Translations under genes and position numbers: made by a program | The notes under the pieces: model-generated | What the model was told of the DNA's origin: nothing | Databases searched by the model: none | Seen by the model: only the letters and a program-made list of their open reading frames with translations | In this document: in pieces, positions 17,561-27,253 of the stretch | How the letters are laid out: the number at the start of each line of letters is the position of its first letter | Numbering within the stretch: position 1 is the first letter of the stretch | From: Staphylococcus taiwanensis | Lineage (GTDB): Bacteria; Bacillota; Bacilli; Staphylococcales; Staphylococcaceae | Length of the DNA: 64,000 nucleotides | Assembly (NCBI GenBank): GCA_020544305.1 | Contig: CP058667.1 | Span: 744,001 to 808,000 of the forward strand | Reading direction: 5' to 3'

Positions 17561-19162
17561 ATGAACGCAATAAAACGTTTTGGGAGTGCAATGATTGTTC
17601 CCGTATTAATGTTTGCATTTTTTGGGATTGTATTAGGATTTGCAACATTATTTAAAAACCCAACAATCATGGGCGGATTAGCAAATTCACACACATTCTG
17701 GTTCAAATTCTGGTCAGTCATTGAATCAGGCGGTTGGGTCATCTTTAATCATATGGAAATCGTGTTTGTAGTCGGATTACCATTATCGCTTGCTAAAAAA
17801 GCACCTGGACATGCTGCACTTGCGGCATTAATGGGATATTTAATGTTTAACACTTTTATTAACGCGATTTTAACACAATGGCCACATACATTTGGGGCTA
17901 ATTTAGAAAAAGGTGTTGAAAATGTAACAGGATTAAAAGCAATTGCTGGTATTGAAACATTAGATACTAATATTTTGGGTGGTATCGTTATTTCAGCAAT
18001 TGTAACGTGGATACATAATAGATACTATAGTAAAAAATTACCTGAGATGTTAGGTGTATTCCAAGGCTTAACATTCGTTGTAACAATCTCATTCTTTGTA
18101 ATGTTACCGATTGCTGCAATTACTTGTGTAGTATGGCCTACGATTCAACATGGTATTGAATCTATGCAACACTTCATTATTGGCTCTGGTTATGTTGGTG
18201 TTTGGTTGTATCATTTCTTAGAAAGAGTGTTAATTCCAACAGGATTACATCACTTTATCTATGCACCAATTGAAGTAGGTCCAGTTGTAGCCAAAGATGG
18301 CTTGAAAGCTGAATGGTTCAGACATTTAAACCAATTTGCTGAAAGTAGTAAACCATTAAAAGATCAATTCCATTATGGATTCATGTTACAAGGTAATGGT
18401 AAAGTATTCGGTGCTATCGGTATTGCTTTAGCAATGTACTCTACAACACCTAAAGAAAATCGTAAAAAAGTTGCAGCTTTATTAGTTCCTGCTACGCTGA
18501 CTGCAGTTGTTGTAGGTATTACAGAACCATTAGAGTTCACATTCTTATTTATCGCACCATATTTATTTGTCATTCATGCTTTATTAGCAGCTACTATGGA
18601 TACAATCATGTATGGATTCGGCGTAGTTGGTAATATGGGTGGTGGTTTGCTAGACTTTATTGCTACAAACTGGATTCCATTAGGTCAAAATCACTGGATG
18701 ACATATGTTGCACAAGTTATTATAGGTTTAATATTCTCTGCTATTTACTTCTTCGTATTTAGATTCTTAATCTTAAAATTTGATATTCCATTGCCAGGAC
18801 GTCGTGCTGAAGAAGAAGTTAAATTATTCTCTAAAAAAGACTACAAAGAGAAAAAAGGCGAAGGCAGTAAGGATGAATCAGGGTTTAAACCTAGTAATGA
18901 ATACGATGCAAAAGCACATTATTATTTAGAAGGTTTAGGCGGTAAAGAAAATATTAAAGATGTAACCAATTGTACAACGCGTCTACGTTTAACTGTAAAT
19001 GATGAGTCTAAAGTAGAAGATAGTGGTTACTTTACACATAATCAAATGGCTCATGGCTTAGTTAAAAGTGGAAAAAATGTTCAAGTCGTAGTGGGTATGA
19101 CCGTACCACAAGTTCGCGAGGCGTTTGAACATTTAGTATATGATGACAATGATAAAAAATAA
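17561..19162 (+). CDS. glvC: PTS system glucoside (maltose/arbutin-type) EIICB component
   Basis: This 533-residue phosphotransferase permease carries a membrane EIIC domain (about residues 1-420) and a C-terminal EIIB domain (about 448-530). EIIC motifs include FNHMEIVFVVGLPLSLAKKAPG near residue 62 and GITEPLEFTFLFIAPYLF near 318. The EIIB phosphorylation site is Cys471 in VTNCTTRLRLTV. No EIIA domain is fused, so it must borrow EIIA from another PTS protein such as Crr. GGGGG precedes the ATG. No phospho-alpha-glucosidase gene is adjacent, so the sugar remains unproven. Confidence 0.92.
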   Translation: MNAIKRFGSAMIVPVLMFAFFGIVLGFATLFKNPTIMGGLANSHTFWFKFWSVIESGGWVIFNHMEIVFVVGLPLSLAKKAPGHAALAALMGYLMFNTFINAILTQWPHTFGANLEKGVENVTGLKAIAGIETLDTNILGGIVISAIVTWIHNRYYSKKLPEMLGVFQGLTFVVTISFFVMLPIAAITCVVWPTIQHGIESMQHFIIGSGYVGVWLYHFLERVLIPTGLHHFIYAPIEVGPVVAKDGLKAEWFRHLNQFAESSKPLKDQFHYGFMLQGNGKVFGAIGIALAMYSTTPKENRKKVAALLVPATLTAVVVGITEPLEFTFLFIAPYLFVIHALLAATMDTIMYGFGVVGNMGGGLLDFIATNWIPLGQNHWMTYVAQVIIGLIFSAIYFFVFRFLILKFDIPLPGRRAEEEVKLFSKKDYKEKKGEGSKDESGFKPSNEYDAKAHYYLEGLGGKENIKDVTNCTTRLRLTVNDESKVEDSGYFTHNQMAHGLVKSGKNVQVVVGMTVPQVREAFEHLVYDDNDKK

Positions 19163-19170
19163 TTAATATA

Positions 19171-19213
19171 GGGAGTAGGACGTGTCATTCGAAATGAATG
19201 TCGTTCTACTCCC
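19171..19213 (+). terminator. glvC terminator
   Basis: GGGAGTAGGACG pairs with CGTTCTACTCCC around an inner CATTCG/CGAAATG stem. It lacks a long T-run but is a strong stem directly after the stop. Confidence 0.7.
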
Positions 19214-19262
19214 ATTGAATTCTTGTTTATAATTAATTAAATACTTGACTAATCGTAGGAAG

Positions 19263-19434
19263 GGGAGTGGTACAGAATTCTTTTTAAATTCGTCGTCCCT
19301 CTCCCAACTTGCTTTGCTTGTAGAATTTCTTAGTGAAATTCTCTTTGTTGGGGCCCCGCCCGCAAGGATAACTAGAACTGAAAAAAGCTTGATTTAAGCG
19401 CATTTTCAGTTCAGTCAGCTACTGCGAATTTGCA
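19263..19434 (-). repeat. STAR-like repeat, full-length inverse copy
   Basis: On the plus strand this copy reads GGGAGTGGTACAGAATTC, CTCCCAACTTGCTTTGCTTG, TAGAATTTCTTAGTGAAATT, TTGTTGGGGCCCCGCCCGC, then CTAGAACTGAAAA...TTTTCAGTTCAGTCAGC and ACTGCGAATTTGC. It contains the exact STAR core TTGTTGGGGCCCC known from S. aureus and extends into a second conserved part with its own hairpin (CTGAAAA/TTTTCAG). Confidence 0.88.
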
Positions 19435-19481
19435 AAATAACATTATTATATTATTTTTGTCCCACGCCCTCTTTTTAGTTG

Positions 19482-20012
19482 TTATGAAATATTTGCTTTA
19501 TGCATAACACGTGCTTTATATGATGCTGAAAGAATATCTATATTTCTACATGCAATGGTTTGTAGTAATTTAGTGAAAATTTCAGGTGCGCAACAAACGC
19601 TAGCACAATTATTGTTCAATGTGTATTTAATATCATAATGATTAGAGAAGTATGTCATAATATCAATTACTTTGTCTTTAATGAATGCATCTTGGAGGCC
19701 ATCGATTGCTAAGTCAAAACGCTTAGATGATTGATATGTTTGTTCAGTATCTAATAATGTGTTTAATCGCTTAGGAGAAAGAATTTGATAAATAGAGAAT
19801 TGATAAAAACTTAAAAAGCTAATGAAATATGGTAGCTGTTGTTTTGGTAAGCTAATTTCTAAAGCTGGAATATTATTTTGATTTATGATTGAATATTGAA
19901 ATGAATCGCAAAATTTAACGTCTTTGCAGACTTTGATTAATTGTTTACGAGTGGATCTTGATTTTAAACCTACAATATTGATGATGTAAGTTTCAAATTT
20001 ATCTAACAACAT
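19482..20012 (-). CDS. Conserved-looking protein of unknown function (176 aa)
   Basis: I do not recognise this gene. It encodes a 176-residue soluble protein without signal peptide or membrane helix. It has a mixed alpha/beta look, an early basic stretch (GLKSRSTRKQLIKVCKDVKF) and a CxxxCC cluster (NNCASVCCAPE near residue 140). GGAGG lies 7 nt before the ATG, and length and codon use look like a real gene. It is divergent from the HAD phosphatase gene with 340 bp between them. The cysteine cluster could bind metal or be redox active, but that is speculation. Confidence 0.6.
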   Translation of the reverse strand: MLLDKFETYIINIVGLKSRSTRKQLIKVCKDVKFCDSFQYSIINQNNIPALEISLPKQQLPYFISFLSFYQFSIYQILSPKRLNTLLDTEQTYQSSKRFDLAIDGLQDAFIKDKVIDIMTYFSNHYDIKYTLNNNCASVCCAPEIFTKLLQTIACRNIDILSASYKARVMHKANIS

Positions 20013-20352
20013 GCAATGACCTCCTATATATATTTAACGTATGTAAATAGCATTGAGCTATATTAATCCCAAAAAAATATTTCGTTCGTTTATACAAACT
20101 GATTGTATCACTCTTTTATAATATTATCACTAAGACTTTGGAACTAACTTCGATTTAATTATTTTGTAATATAATCTTAACTGCATTAAAAAATGAATAA
20201 GGGAATTGTATTAATCAAATTTATTGTTGATTAGACAATTATTTTTATAACGTTATATGTTGTGATAGTTATAGTTAAATAGAGGCGCATGAAAAGTAAT
20301 CAGAGCATATGTTAAAATGAACAAGAATTGCACAGGACAAAGGAGTAAACAT
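20013..20352. other. 340-bp intergenic region between divergent genes
   Basis: A/T-rich and without a supported gene. The ribosome-binding sites of both flanking genes are at its ends. I see no riboswitch, repeat or strong hairpin. It presumably holds the two divergent promoters. Confidence 0.6.
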
Positions 20353-20997
20353 ATGTATAAAGCAGTTGTATTTGATTTCGATGGCACAATTATTGATACT
20401 GAAAAACATCTATTTGAAATTATAAATAAACATTTGGAATATCATGGGGTTAAACCGATAACTTTAGCTTTTTATCGTAGTCATATTGGTGGACATGCTC
20501 AAGGGTTACACGATTATATTGAAGAACAAATCGGTCTTGAAAAGAAACAAAACATATATGATGAACACAATGAAACAAGCCATGAACTCGATATCATCGA
20601 TACGGTTTATTCATTGATGAAATATTTAAAACAACGTCATATTCCAATGGCCATTGCTACAAGTAGTTACAGAAAAGAAATATTACCTACAGTAGAAGCA
20701 TTAGGGTTAGATGATTATATTGATGAAATTGTAGGTAGGGAAGATGTTGAGGCTGTTAAACCTGATCCTGAATTATATTTAACGGCAGTTCAAAGACTCA
20801 ACTATTCACCGGCACATTGCTTAGCAATTGAAGATTCGGCTAATGGAGCTACCGGAGCTATTAATGCAGGTTTAGATGTAATAATTAATACTAATGAGAT
20901 GACTGAAGCACAAGATTTTTCATCAATCCCTTATGTTGGAAGAGACTTAACTTTTGATGAAATTGTTGAACGCTTTTTTGAACAGGATAAGGAGTAA
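20353..20997 (+). CDS. HAD-superfamily phosphatase (beta-phosphoglucomutase/phosphatase type)
   Basis: This 214-residue haloacid-dehalogenase-type hydrolase shows the four family motifs: VFDFDGTIIDTE at the N terminus (nucleophile and acid Asp), ATSSYRKEI near residue 108 (Ser/Thr of motif II), KPDPELYLTAVQRLNYSP near 144 (Lys) and AIEDSANGATGAINAG near 165 (acidic metal site). A helical cap lies between motifs I and II. This arrangement suits small sugar-phosphate substrates. The longer frame to 20317 is rejected because AAAGGAG lies 8 nt upstream of ATG 20353. It is followed 4 bp later by the 63-residue membrane protein gene. Confidence 0.87.
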   Translation: MYKAVVFDFDGTIIDTEKHLFEIINKHLEYHGVKPITLAFYRSHIGGHAQGLHDYIEEQIGLEKKQNIYDEHNETSHELDIIDTVYSLMKYLKQRHIPMAIATSSYRKEILPTVEALGLDDYIDEIVGREDVEAVKPDPELYLTAVQRLNYSPAHCLAIEDSANGATGAINAGLDVIINTNEMTEAQDFSSIPYVGRDLTFDEIVERFFEQDKE

Positions 20998-21000
20998 TTT

Positions 21001-21192
21001 ATGTCTTGGCAAATTATTGTATTTTTTATCGCGGGTCCGGTGATTATAGGTATTGGTAATTTAGTATTGGGGCCTATATTTAGTAAACATATTCCGTTTA
21101 AAGTTCAATTACGTTCTTTTATAATAGGTACGGTGATTTATCTCATTTTAGCTACAATTGGTTATTTTTTATTATTACAAGGTAAGATTTAG
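21001..21192 (+). CDS. Small two-helix membrane protein
   Basis: This 63-residue protein has two hydrophobic helices (residues 3-25 and 38-58) linked by a basic loop (SKHIPFKVQLR). AAGGAG overlaps the end of the HAD gene, so the two are probably co-transcribed and translated together. I recognise no family. It could be a small transporter-like or stress-related membrane peptide; nothing in the sequence decides. Confidence 0.65.
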   Translation: MSWQIIVFFIAGPVIIGIGNLVLGPIFSKHIPFKVQLRSFIIGTVIYLILATIGYFLLLQGKI

Positions 21193-21208
21193 ATTTAAAT
21201 AATTAAAA

Positions 21209-21248
21209 AAATAGGTTGAGACGAAAGGTTAACGTCTCAACCTATTTT
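21209..21248. terminator. Terminator after the HAD/small membrane protein pair
   Basis: AATAGGTTGAGACG pairs exactly with CGTCTCAACCTATT, flanked by A-run and T-run; it may also serve the convergent minus-strand pair. Confidence 0.88.
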
Positions 21249-21297
21249 ATATTCAAAACTAAAAATGAATTTCTCAATTTTTAGTTTAATACTTTCA

Positions 21298-21486
21298 TTA
21301 CATGATTAACTTCAAAATGATGGTAACAATCAATAATACGATAAGAATTAAATCGATACCTACCATTACTGTAAACCGTGTAGCCTTTTGACCTTGGCCT
21401 TTAGCTTGTTTCATTGCATTGTAGTTTGGAACTAAACTTAGTATCAATAAAACAATAATTAATATAATACCAATAGTGACAGACAT
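21298..21486 (-). CDS. Small membrane protein (62 aa)
   Basis: This 62-residue protein has two membrane helices (residues 2-20 and 39-61) joined by a basic Gln/Gly/Lys loop (NAMKQAKGQGQKATRF). Its ATG overlaps the stop of the upstream 116-residue gene by one base (TAATG) with GGAGG 9 nt before, so the pair is translationally coupled. I recognise no characterised family. It is convergent with the HAD/63-residue pair. Confidence 0.65.
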   Translation of the reverse strand: MSVTIGIILIIVLLILSLVPNYNAMKQAKGQGQKATRFTVMVGIDLILIVLLIVTIILKLIM

Positions 21487-21836
21487 TATTTAGATCCTCC
21501 ATTCTGCTTTTCAATGAGTTCCCAAGTAAATCCTGCAATAAGACCTACTACGAGACCTACAATCACGCCTATCTCTAAGGTGAAGAATATAGCGCCTATA
21601 ATAACAAAAATGATTAAAGCAATAGGTAATGTTATACCAAATTTAAGTTTACGTTCATCAGAATCAAATATAGAAAAAACAGCGATGTACAAAATGAAAA
21701 ATACTACCGTTGCAATTAATGTTCTAATAATTAATGGATTAACTGAATCATGTTTAGCACTAAAAAAATTTAACAGAAAAAATACAACACCAAATATGAC
21801 TGAAATTTTAGCACTTTTTTTAATCAACGCTTGCAT
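21486..21836 (-). CDS. Membrane protein of unknown function (116 aa)
   Basis: This 116-residue protein has three to four hydrophobic helices: near residues 9-26, 35-56, 67-85 and 88-104. It ends in a short polar tail (ELIEKQNGGSK). AAGGAG precedes the ATG at 21836 by 9 nt. The start of an out-of-frame six-codon ORF lies 4 bp upstream. It forms an operon with the 62-residue gene. Function is unknown; size and topology fit small staphylococcal envelope proteins. Confidence 0.65.
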   Translation of the reverse strand: MQALIKKSAKISVIFGVVFFLLNFFSAKHDSVNPLIIRTLIATVVFFILYIAVFSIFDSDERKLKFGITLPIALIIFVIIGAIFFTLEIGVIVGLVVGLIAGFTWELIEKQNGGSK

Positions 21837-22076
21837 TCATAAATTCTCCTTTTATAATCTATCAAAAGTATATCATAATCTAAATACTAAATTGATTAAC
21901 TCAAATTACTAAAAATAATACAATCAATTGAAATAAATTAAATATCCAAACATTGCTTTTTGAAAAAAGTGAAATTTTGCAATAAAAAATATTGTAAAAA
22001 GTTACTCGCTTTAATTCGCTAAAAGACTATAAAATCAAGGTTTTTAAAAATTTACAAAGACCTATTGCAATAGTAT

Positions 22077-22090
22077 TGAAAGCGATTTCA
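22077..22090 (+). promoter_or_regulatory. cre-like CcpA box upstream of the amino-acid permease
   Basis: TGAAAGCGATTTCA matches the cre consensus TGWAANCGNTNWCA at every position. It lies about 40 bp upstream of a TATAAT at 22132-22137, the probable -10 of the permease promoter. Confidence 0.65.
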
Positions 22091-22253
22091 AAAATTTGTA
22101 AAATTTATGTTTTAATTTTGTCAAATTATAGTATAATATCCTCAATAAGGTGAGGGCACTTTTAGAGGGAAAAGAAGGAAAGCAAAAAGAGGGTTTTTCT
22201 GTAAGAAATAAAAGTATTCGATCCTTAGATTTAATAGAGATGGGGTTATTTTA

Positions 22254-23642
22254 ATGGATAACAATGAATTACTTAGGGGGCTAAGTGCTCGTCAAATTAG
22301 AATGATAGCGCTTGGTGGGACTATCGGTGTTGGTCTATTTATGGGAGCAACAAGTACAATTAAATGGACTGGCCCTTCAGTTATATTTGCGTATTTAATC
22401 GCAGGTATCTTTTTATTCTTAATCATGAGAGCAATGGGGGAAATGATTTATTTAAATCCGACAACTGGTTCATTCGCAACATTTGCAAGTGATTACATAC
22501 ATCCAGCAGCAGGTTATATGACAGCATGGAGTAACATATTCCAATGGATTGTTGTAGGTATGAGTGAAGTTATAGCAGTTGGGGAGTATATGAACTATTG
22601 GTTCCCGCATTTACCACAGTGGATTCCAGGTGTGGTTGCGGTGTTACTATTATTAGCAGCGAACTTAGCATCAGTTAAAGCATTTGGTGAATTTGAGTTT
22701 TGGTTTGCAATGATTAAAGTCGTAACAATCTTATTGATGATTGTTGCAGGTTTAGGGCTTATCTTCTTTGGTATTGGTAACGGAGGCCATCCGATTGGTA
22801 TTTCTAATTTATGGTCTCACGGTGGATTCATGCCAAATGGCTTAGTAGGTTTCTTCTTTGCATTATCAATTGTTATTGGTTCATACCAAGGAGTTGAATT
22901 AATTGGTATTACAGCAGGGGAAACTAAAGACCCACAAAAGAACATTAAAAGTGCAGTTAACGGTGTTATCTGGCGTATTTTAATTTTCTACATTGGAGCG
23001 ATTTTCGTAATTGTTTCTATCTATCCTTGGAACCAATTAGGAAACATTGGTAGTCCTTTCGTAGCAACATTTGCTAAGATTGGTATTACTTTCGCAGCAG
23101 GATTAATTAACTTTGTAGTATTAACAGCTGCATTATCAGGTTGTAACTCTGGTATTTTCAGTGCTAGCCGTATGATTTTTACATTAGCACAAAAAGGTCA
23201 AATGCCTAAAATCTTTACGCGAGTAATGAAAAATGGTGTACCATTCTACCCGGTATTAACTATTGCGATTGGTATTTTAGTAGGTGCTTTATTAAATGTT
23301 ATTTTACCTTTATTCATTAAAGGTGCTGACAGCATTTTCGTATATGTATACAGTGCATCAATCTTACCAGGTATGATTCCTTGGTTTATGATTTTAATTA
23401 GTCATATCCGTTTCAGAAAGTTACATCCTGAAAAAGTGGAAGGTCATCCTTTCAAAATGCCTGGCGGTACAATTGCTAGTGCAATAACTATTGTATTCTT
23501 ATTAGTAGTATTAGTTGGTATGTTATTCAATAAAGAAACTGTAGTATCAGTAGTTATTGGTATTATTTTCTTAGCTGGCGTAACAGTATACTATTTTGTA
23601 CGTGGTCATCATAAAAATGATGGTTACCGTAAAGTAAAATAA
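22254..23642 (+). CDS. APC-family amino-acid permease (AAT group)
   Basis: This 462-residue transporter has twelve membrane helices and the amino-acid-transporter signature GLSARQIRMIALGGTIGVGLFMGA at the N terminus. It also has SFATFASDYIHPAAGYMTAWSNIFQWIVVGMSEV near residue 78 and QGVELIGITAGETKDPQKNIKSAV near 218. It imports an amino acid with protons; the specificity cannot be read, and related proteins are named AapA, YtnA or GabP. The untranslated leader is long (more than 110 nt from the likely -10) and holds no T-box motif. The perfect cre box upstream suggests glucose repression. Confidence 0.9.
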   Translation: MDNNELLRGLSARQIRMIALGGTIGVGLFMGATSTIKWTGPSVIFAYLIAGIFLFLIMRAMGEMIYLNPTTGSFATFASDYIHPAAGYMTAWSNIFQWIVVGMSEVIAVGEYMNYWFPHLPQWIPGVVAVLLLLAANLASVKAFGEFEFWFAMIKVVTILLMIVAGLGLIFFGIGNGGHPIGISNLWSHGGFMPNGLVGFFFALSIVIGSYQGVELIGITAGETKDPQKNIKSAVNGVIWRILIFYIGAIFVIVSIYPWNQLGNIGSPFVATFAKIGITFAAGLINFVVLTAALSGCNSGIFSASRMIFTLAQKGQMPKIFTRVMKNGVPFYPVLTIAIGILVGALLNVILPLFIKGADSIFVYVYSASILPGMIPWFMILISHIRFRKLHPEKVEGHPFKMPGGTIASAITIVFLLVVLVGMLFNKETVVSVVIGIIFLAGVTVYYFVRGHHKNDGYRKVK

Positions 23643-23710
23643 GATGCTAAATTGTCTTAAAAGTAAATAACACATTATTTAAAGGAACTGGAACATCAAT
23701 TCCAGAAAAT

Positions 23711-23753
23711 AGCCAGTAAATGAGTTTTAAGAATTCATTTACTGGCTTCTTTA
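23711..23753 (+). terminator. Permease terminator
   Basis: AGCCAGTAAATGA pairs exactly with TCATTTACTGGCT, followed by TCTTT. Confidence 0.85.
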
Positions 23754-23790
23754 TTTACAATATCTCGTATTTTTGGCTCACTTTCTTTTC

Positions 23791-23850
23791 CTCAGCTCTT
23801 GCTTGGCTTGTAGATTTTCATGTTGAAAATCTCTTTGCTGGGGCCCCTGT
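23791..23850 (-). repeat. Degenerate STAR-like repeat
   Basis: The order TTGCTTGGCTTGTAG, ATTTTCATGTTGAAAATCTC, TTTGCTGGGGCCCCTG follows the other copies, with many changes in the flanks but the GGGGCCCC core retained. Confidence 0.7.
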
Positions 23851-24012
23851 GCAACGCCATTTATTATCTATTTTAGAACTACTTACTTAAGTGCAAATGT
23901 ACTTATTTTCATTAACATTACTATTCCTCAAGAGTTTCACTATAATATGTTGTATTAATATGTCACTTTCTAGTGGAATAATTTGAAAAACAAGACACTC
24001 GTATAATTTATT

Positions 24013-24046
24013 AAAAGGTTGCGACAACGAAGTCGCAACCTTTTTA
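24013..24046 (-). terminator. Terminator of the mup-mur operon
   Basis: AAAAGGTTGCGAC pairs with GTCGCAACCTTTTT around a short ACGAA loop. It overlaps the last codon of murR; the minus-strand side ends in TTTT. Confidence 0.85.
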
Positions 24047-24916
24047 ATGTTTAAAATCAATGTTAGATAAATATTTACGATAATTATCTAATGCCATTTT
24101 TGATTGAGTTATGAAGTCTAATGATGCTTCATAATTTAAGGCGATGTATCGATAAAACAATATATCAATTGTAAACATTTGAGCAAATAAAGATGTTGTA
24201 GCACCCATTCGTAATTCATTCTCATCGGAATGACCATAAGTAAGTACGATATCAGAATGTTTAGCAATATGATTATTCTCAGAACTTGTAATCGTAATAA
24301 TAGGAATATGATAATCTGATACGACTTTGACCATGGCACGCAATTCGCTTTGTTCGCCATTATTTGTTATAAAGACAACACAATCATCTTTGTCATGTGT
24401 CGATAACATCGTTGTAAATAGATGTGTTTCTTGAACTAATTGGATATTCAATCCAATACGAGACAGTTTTTGATATAAATCAGTTGCACATACATAAGAA
24501 GCACCATATCCAAAGATAAATATAGTATTTGCACGCTTAAACGTTTTGCAAATACGATCTATCGTTGTATTGTCTGTAAATGTGGAACTCTTTTGCAATG
24601 CCTCTTCAGCACGTGTATACAACTTCTTTTTTAATGTATCCACCGATTCATTACTAATTAATTCTATATTATAGGGTGATACTTGTTTTGGCACGATTGT
24701 TTCTAATTCGGTTTTAATTTCTTGAAAGCTAGTATTGATTAACTTACGACTAAACCGATTCATCGTTGAAATACTAATATCGAGTTCTTGAGCAATCTCG
24801 TGATTTGACATACGTATTACTTTTTGTGGTGAATTTAATATAAAGCGTGATAGCTTCTGTTCATTTTTTGAAAATGAAGAATAATTTTCATCAATAATAT
24901 ATAAAATGTTTGTCAT
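24044..24916 (-). CDS. murR: RpiR-family regulator of MurNAc utilisation
   Basis: This 290-residue protein has an HTH_6 domain (residues 1-77; MSNHEIAQELDISISTMNRFSRKL) and a SIS domain (about 120-255; FIFGYGASYVCATDLYQKLS, FITNNGEQSELRAMVKVV). As last gene after mupG-murQ-murP it corresponds to MurR, which senses MurNAc-6-phosphate and represses the cluster (family knowledge). Its ATG directly follows the murP stop (TAAATG), with AGGTGA inside the end of murP, so the two are coupled. SIS-domain regulators of other amino-sugars are the alternative, but context decides. Confidence 0.87.
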   Translation of the reverse strand: MTNILYIIDENYSSFSKNEQKLSRFILNSPQKVIRMSNHEIAQELDISISTMNRFSRKLINTSFQEIKTELETIVPKQVSPYNIELISNESVDTLKKKLYTRAEEALQKSSTFTDNTTIDRICKTFKRANTIFIFGYGASYVCATDLYQKLSRIGLNIQLVQETHLFTTMLSTHDKDDCVVFITNNGEQSELRAMVKVVSDYHIPIITITSSENNHIAKHSDIVLTYGHSDENELRMGATTSLFAQMFTIDILFYRYIALNYEASLDFITQSKMALDNYRKYLSNIDFKH

Positions 24917-26353
24917 TTAATCACCTAGTTTATCTAAGTTTCTCATTTCTTTTGTCGTTCCAAAAAAGTATGTGAAAATAAATCCGCCAATATATGCAGA
25001 AAGTAAACCAATAATGTAACCTAAATATTTTTGATGAGCAATTAAAGGTAACAGTGAGATGCCACTTGGACCAATAGCTGTTGCACCGATATGTCCAATA
25101 CCACCGATGACAGCACCACCAATACCGCCGCCAATACATGCAGTGATAAATGGTCGACCTAATGGTAATGTCACACCATAAATAAGTGGTTCACCAATTC
25201 CTAAAAATCCTACTGGCAATGCACCTTTGATGGCATTACGTAACGTGGTGTTCTTTTTACATCTTACCCACAATGCTAATGCAGCACCTACTTGGCCAGC
25301 ACCTGCCATTGCAGCAATTGGTAATAGATAGGTTGCACCTGATTGGTTAATTAACTCAATATGAATGGGTGTGAAAATATGGTGTAAACCTAGCATCACC
25401 AGTGGTAGGAAGAAGGCACCAATAATAAAACCACTAAATACGCCGCCAACGCCAATCACCCAATTAACAACACCGACTAACCCATCTGATATAAAGCCAG
25501 CGATAGGCATAATTAAGAAAATAGTAAGTAAACCAATAATTAATAAAGAAATTGTTGGTGTTACAATAATGTCGATTGAATTAGGTACCACTTTATGTAA
25601 TCGCTTCTCAATTAAACTTAGAAGCCAAACTGCAAAAATGACACCAATAATACCACCTTGACCTGCAAGTAACGGTTCACCTGTAAAAATATTTTTAATA
25701 GGATTATCTTCTGAAATACCTGTTAATAATGTCGTACCCCCTATAACACCACCTAAACCTGGCGTTGCACCAAACGTTTTAGCAGCATTAAAGCCAGTGA
25801 AAATTGCCAAATAGGCTAACATACCATCTTTAATCACGTTTAAAACTGCTACAAGTTGCTTCACCCAGTCAGCTGAAATTGCCCCGGCTGAAATAAAATT
25901 ATTAAGTAGTGCCGCTATACCTCCGATTAAACCGGCGCCTATGAATGCTGGAATAAGAGGAATAAAAATATTAGCTATTTTTTTCAAAAGTTTATTCATT
26001 TTATTGTGCTTTTGTTTATTTTGATAAGCAGATTTATTTTGTTGTGCTGTCGTCTTAATGTTATGTTGATGATCATTGTGGTGAGAAATAGCTTCGCCTA
26101 ATGGAACGCCACTGAGACTAACCATTTCATCGGCGACTTTATTTACCGTACCAGGACCAACAACTACTTGCAATCTTTCATCTTTGACAACACCAAGTAC
26201 ACCTTTAATGTTTTTGAGTTGATTATAGTCAACTAAATCATCATTATTTATTTTTAATCGAACGCGAGTCATACAATGAATAATATTATCAACATTATTA
26301 ATGCCACCCACAGCATCTAATATGTCATGAGCGAGTTGTTGTTCTTTATTCAT
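24917..26353 (-). CDS. murP: PTS EIIBC component for MurNAc / MurNAc-GlcNAc uptake
   Basis: This 478-residue permease has an N-terminal EIIB domain (residues 1-90) with the phosphorylation cysteine Cys27 in [13 protein letters not shown], a polar linker rich in His/Gln/Lys (about 95-122) and an EIIC domain of about ten helices. The EIIC domain carries [18 protein letters not shown] near residue 390. It lacks EIIA and so depends on a glucose-type EIIA. It resembles sucrose/trehalose-type EIIBC proteins. Location between murQ and murR identifies it as the MurP/MurNAc-GlcNAc transporter. AAGGGGG precedes the ATG. Confidence 0.88.
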   Translation of the reverse strand: MNKEQQLAHDILDAVGGINNVDNIIHCMTRVRLKINNDDLVDYNQLKNIKGVLGVVKDERLQVVVGPGTVNKVADEMVSLSGVPLGEAISHHNDHQHNIKTTAQQNKSAYQNKQKHNKMNKLLKKIANIFIPLIPAFIGAGLIGGIAALLNNFISAGAISADWVKQLVAVLNVIKDGMLAYLAIFTGFNAAKTFGATPGLGGVIGGTTLLTGISEDNPIKNIFTGEPLLAGQGGIIGVIFAVWLLSLIEKRLHKVVPNSIDIIVTPTISLLIIGLLTIFLIMPIAGFISDGLVGVVNWVIGVGGVFSGFIIGAFFLPLVMLGLHHIFTPIHIELINQSGATYLLPIAAMAGAGQVGAALALWVRCKKNTTLRNAIKGALPVGFLGIGEPLIYGVTLPLGRPFITACIGGGIGGAVIGGIGHIGATAIGPSGISLLPLIAHQKYLGYIIGLLSAYIGGFIFTYFFGTTKEMRNLDKLGD

Positions 26354-26365
26354 ATTTACGCCCCC

Positions 26366-27253
26366 TTAAGATTTGATAGCTTGCTTAATCACACCATTAT
26401 TGTTTAATAATCTTAATTTAGCATCGTCTTTAGAGGTATTACATAAGTTCATAACGATTGCGATTTTAACGTTATTGTCAGCTTGTTCATATAAAGTTTG
26501 AGCTTCTTGAAAAGGTAGCCCACAAACTTCTTCAATAATATGAATAGAACGTTGCTCTAATTTATAGTTAGTTGCTTTTAAGTCAACCATCAAGTTGTCG
26601 TAGACTTTACCTACACCAATCATAGTTAATGTTGAAATCATATTTAAAATAAGTTTCTGTGCAGTTCCTGCTTTAAGGCGAGTTGAACCTGTCAATATTT
26701 CAGGACCTACATTCACTTCTAAACCATATGTAGCTAAAGCACTAATATCAGTATGTTCATTACAAGATAATGCGATAGTGAGTGCTTTGATATCATTTGC
26801 ATATGATAATGCACCTTTAACATAAGGTGTGCGACCACTTGCTGAAATGCCAATGACAACATCTTTATGAGATAAGTTAAGCTGTTCCAAATCTTTAGCA
26901 CCCATTTCTAAGTCATCTTCAGCGCCTTCAACCGCTTCTGTCATTGCTTTTTGACCACCTGCAATAATACCAATGACTTCATCAGGGTGTGTATTAAATG
27001 TAGGTACGCATTCAGCAGCATCTAATACGCCTAAACGTCCACTTGTACCAGCACCTATATAAATTAAACGACCGCCTTGACGGAAACGTTCAACTATTTG
27101 TTCAATGACCGTATTTAAATCGGGGATGATTTTTTCGATAGCTTTAGCTACCGTTTGATCTTCATGATTCATGGTTTTTAAAGCCTCTAAGGTAGACATT
27201 TCATCTATATGCATGGTGAGTTGGTTTCTACTTTCAGTTGTTAAATGATTCAT
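26366..27253 (-). CDS. murQ: N-acetylmuramic acid 6-phosphate etherase
   Basis: This 295-residue SIS-fold lyase cleaves the lactyl ether of MurNAc-6P, giving GlcNAc-6P and D-lactate in the cytosol. Motifs are diagnostic: [27 protein letters not shown] near residue 55, [17 protein letters not shown] near 100, [11 protein letters not shown] near 128 and [20 protein letters not shown] near 190. The frame opens at TTG 27289, but ATG 27253 gives the family N terminus ([10 protein letters not shown]). AAAAGGAGGA lies 12 nt upstream, rather far. It overlaps the end of mupG by 20 bp. Confidence 0.94.
   Translation of the reverse strand: MNHLTTESRNQLTMHIDEMSTLEALKTMNHEDQTVAKAIEKIIPDLNTVIEQIVERFRQGGRLIYIGAGTSGRLGVLDAAECVPTFNTHPDEVIGIIAGGQKAMTEAVEGAEDDLEMGAKDLEQLNLSHKDVVIGISASGRTPYVKGALSYANDIKALTIALSCNEHTDISALATYGLEVNVGPEILTGSTRLKAGTAQKLILNMISTLTMIGVGKVYDNLMVDLKATNYKLEQRSIHIIEEVCGLPFQEAQTLYEQADNNVKIAIVMNLCNTSKDDAKLRLLNNNGVIKQAIKS

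Noticed and set aside
21841-22253. Possible T-box or riboswitch in the long permease leader
   Set aside because: No T-box sequence, no terminator/antiterminator pair and no conserved aptamer motif were seen; only a cre box and a promoter are supported.
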